Below are positions 59,931-60,000 of a stretch of 60,000 nucleotides of DNA, one piece after another (the first letter of the stretch is position 1; each line of letters opens with the position of its first letter). The stretch is from NCBI GenBank assembly GCA_029204225.1, contig CM055113.1, positions 7,781,852-7,841,851 of the forward strand, in the 5' to 3' direction. Both the position numbers and the translations under genes were made by a program. The notes beneath the pieces are model-generated. The model searched no databases. It saw only the letters and a list, made by a program, of their open reading frames with translations, and was not told the DNA's origin. Source of the stretch: Diphasiastrum complanatum (Eukaryota > Streptophyta > Lycopodiopsida > Lycopodiales > Lycopodiaceae).

Positions 59931-60000
59931 ATATTATGATTTATGGATTTCTAACACTACATATGTACTATATGGTCACATCCCGATCCAGATAGGGTCA

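Larger units (their letters stand above)
59554..59956 (+). mobile_element. Intact TRIM retrotransposon with tRNA-like LTRs
   Basis: Two direct repeats, 59554-59697 (144 bp) and 59814-59956 (143 bp), start TGTTGGAATATCAATCC and end GGATTTCTAACA, so they obey the TG...CA rule. Directly after the first is TGGTATCAGAGC (59698-59709), the standard primer site for initiator tRNA-Met. Directly before the second is GAGGGGGGG, a polypurine tract. CTACA flanks the element on both sides (59549-59553, 59957-59961), a 5-bp target duplication. The interior is only 116 bp and non-coding, so it must be mobilised in trans. The two LTRs differ at roughly eight positions, several of them C/T changes at CpG sites in the first LTR. 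Confidence 0.95.
57246..60000 (+). pseudogene. LINE E, endonuclease end plus RT, interrupted by a TRIM
   Basis: Near 57590-57660 ITPPTISDHSLLHLSLGH is the SDH-type end of an APE-like endonuclease. From 57925 a 330-codon frame covers the RT lead-in and core: AGFRPGYSTLDQIFILRCII, VDFRKAFDSVPRHLLFQRLS, GVKQGCPLSPTLFALYIDDL, with a stop at 58917. LLYADDVVLLSSSAAGLQRH (about 58940-59000) and NIKKTKIMVFNTNRQHMGDV (59033 on) follow in other frames, so at least two frameshifts. The frame continues to about 59455. A 403-bp TRIM interrupts the element at 59554-59956, and LINE-like sequence resumes after it to the window edge. Confidence 0.88.

Noticed and set aside
1-60000. CRISPR arrays, bacterial operons, prophage
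   Set aside because: No spaced direct repeats of the CRISPR kind are present, and introns and plant retroelements exclude a prokaryotic source.

Overview
The window is nuclear DNA of a land plant with a large, repeat-rich genome. Supporting this are two plant-type multi-exon genes with introns of up to about 7.7 kb, many (CT)n/(GA)n microsatellites, and hAT, LINE, Copia, TRIM and SINE-like elements in varied states of decay. I cannot name the species; a fern, lycophyte, gymnosperm or basal angiosperm would all fit.

Only two host genes can be defended, and they are divergently arranged. On the minus strand (22245 down to 13138) are ten exons of a peroxisomal (S)-2-hydroxy-acid oxidase of the glycolate oxidase family; the C-terminal exon(s) lie beyond the left edge or are lost. 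On the plus strand (32126 to 52191) are nine exons of an M28-family, ER-type membrane metallopeptidase (ERMP1-like); its C-terminal half would lie to the right of the window. The 9.9 kb between their start codons holds a three-copy tandem repeat carrying (CT)n tracts, an LTR-like stretch and AT-rich sequence without recognisable genes.

Left part (1-12900): accessory DNA built of hAT transposons. A minus-strand remnant (1627-3691) keeps its BED zinc finger and C-terminal tail but has lost the core. A plus-strand copy (about 7160-9675) keeps the DUF659-like core, dimerisation region and AT-hook tail but not the BED exon. Around them are satellites, foldback repeats and microsatellites. Several short elements share a CATAG-like terminus and carry dense arrays of one palindrome, the palindrome differing by family (GAATCGCGATTC, GGAACGCGTTCC, GGTACCGCGG, GGAATGCATTCC).

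Middle and right: the metallopeptidase introns contain LINE fragments, a third hAT remnant (38030-38995), palindrome-array elements and a degenerate Copia element (about 43259-48625) that itself carries a LINE insertion. From 53.1 kb onward three LINEs lie head to tail, each damaged differently, and each complete 3' end finishes in a TTTC/TC simple repeat rather than poly(A). The last LINE is interrupted by an intact 403-bp TRIM (59554-59956) with a 5-bp target duplication, a tRNA-iMet primer site, a purine tract, and a tRNA-like Pol III promoter domain inside both LTRs. This is the most distinctive object in the window.
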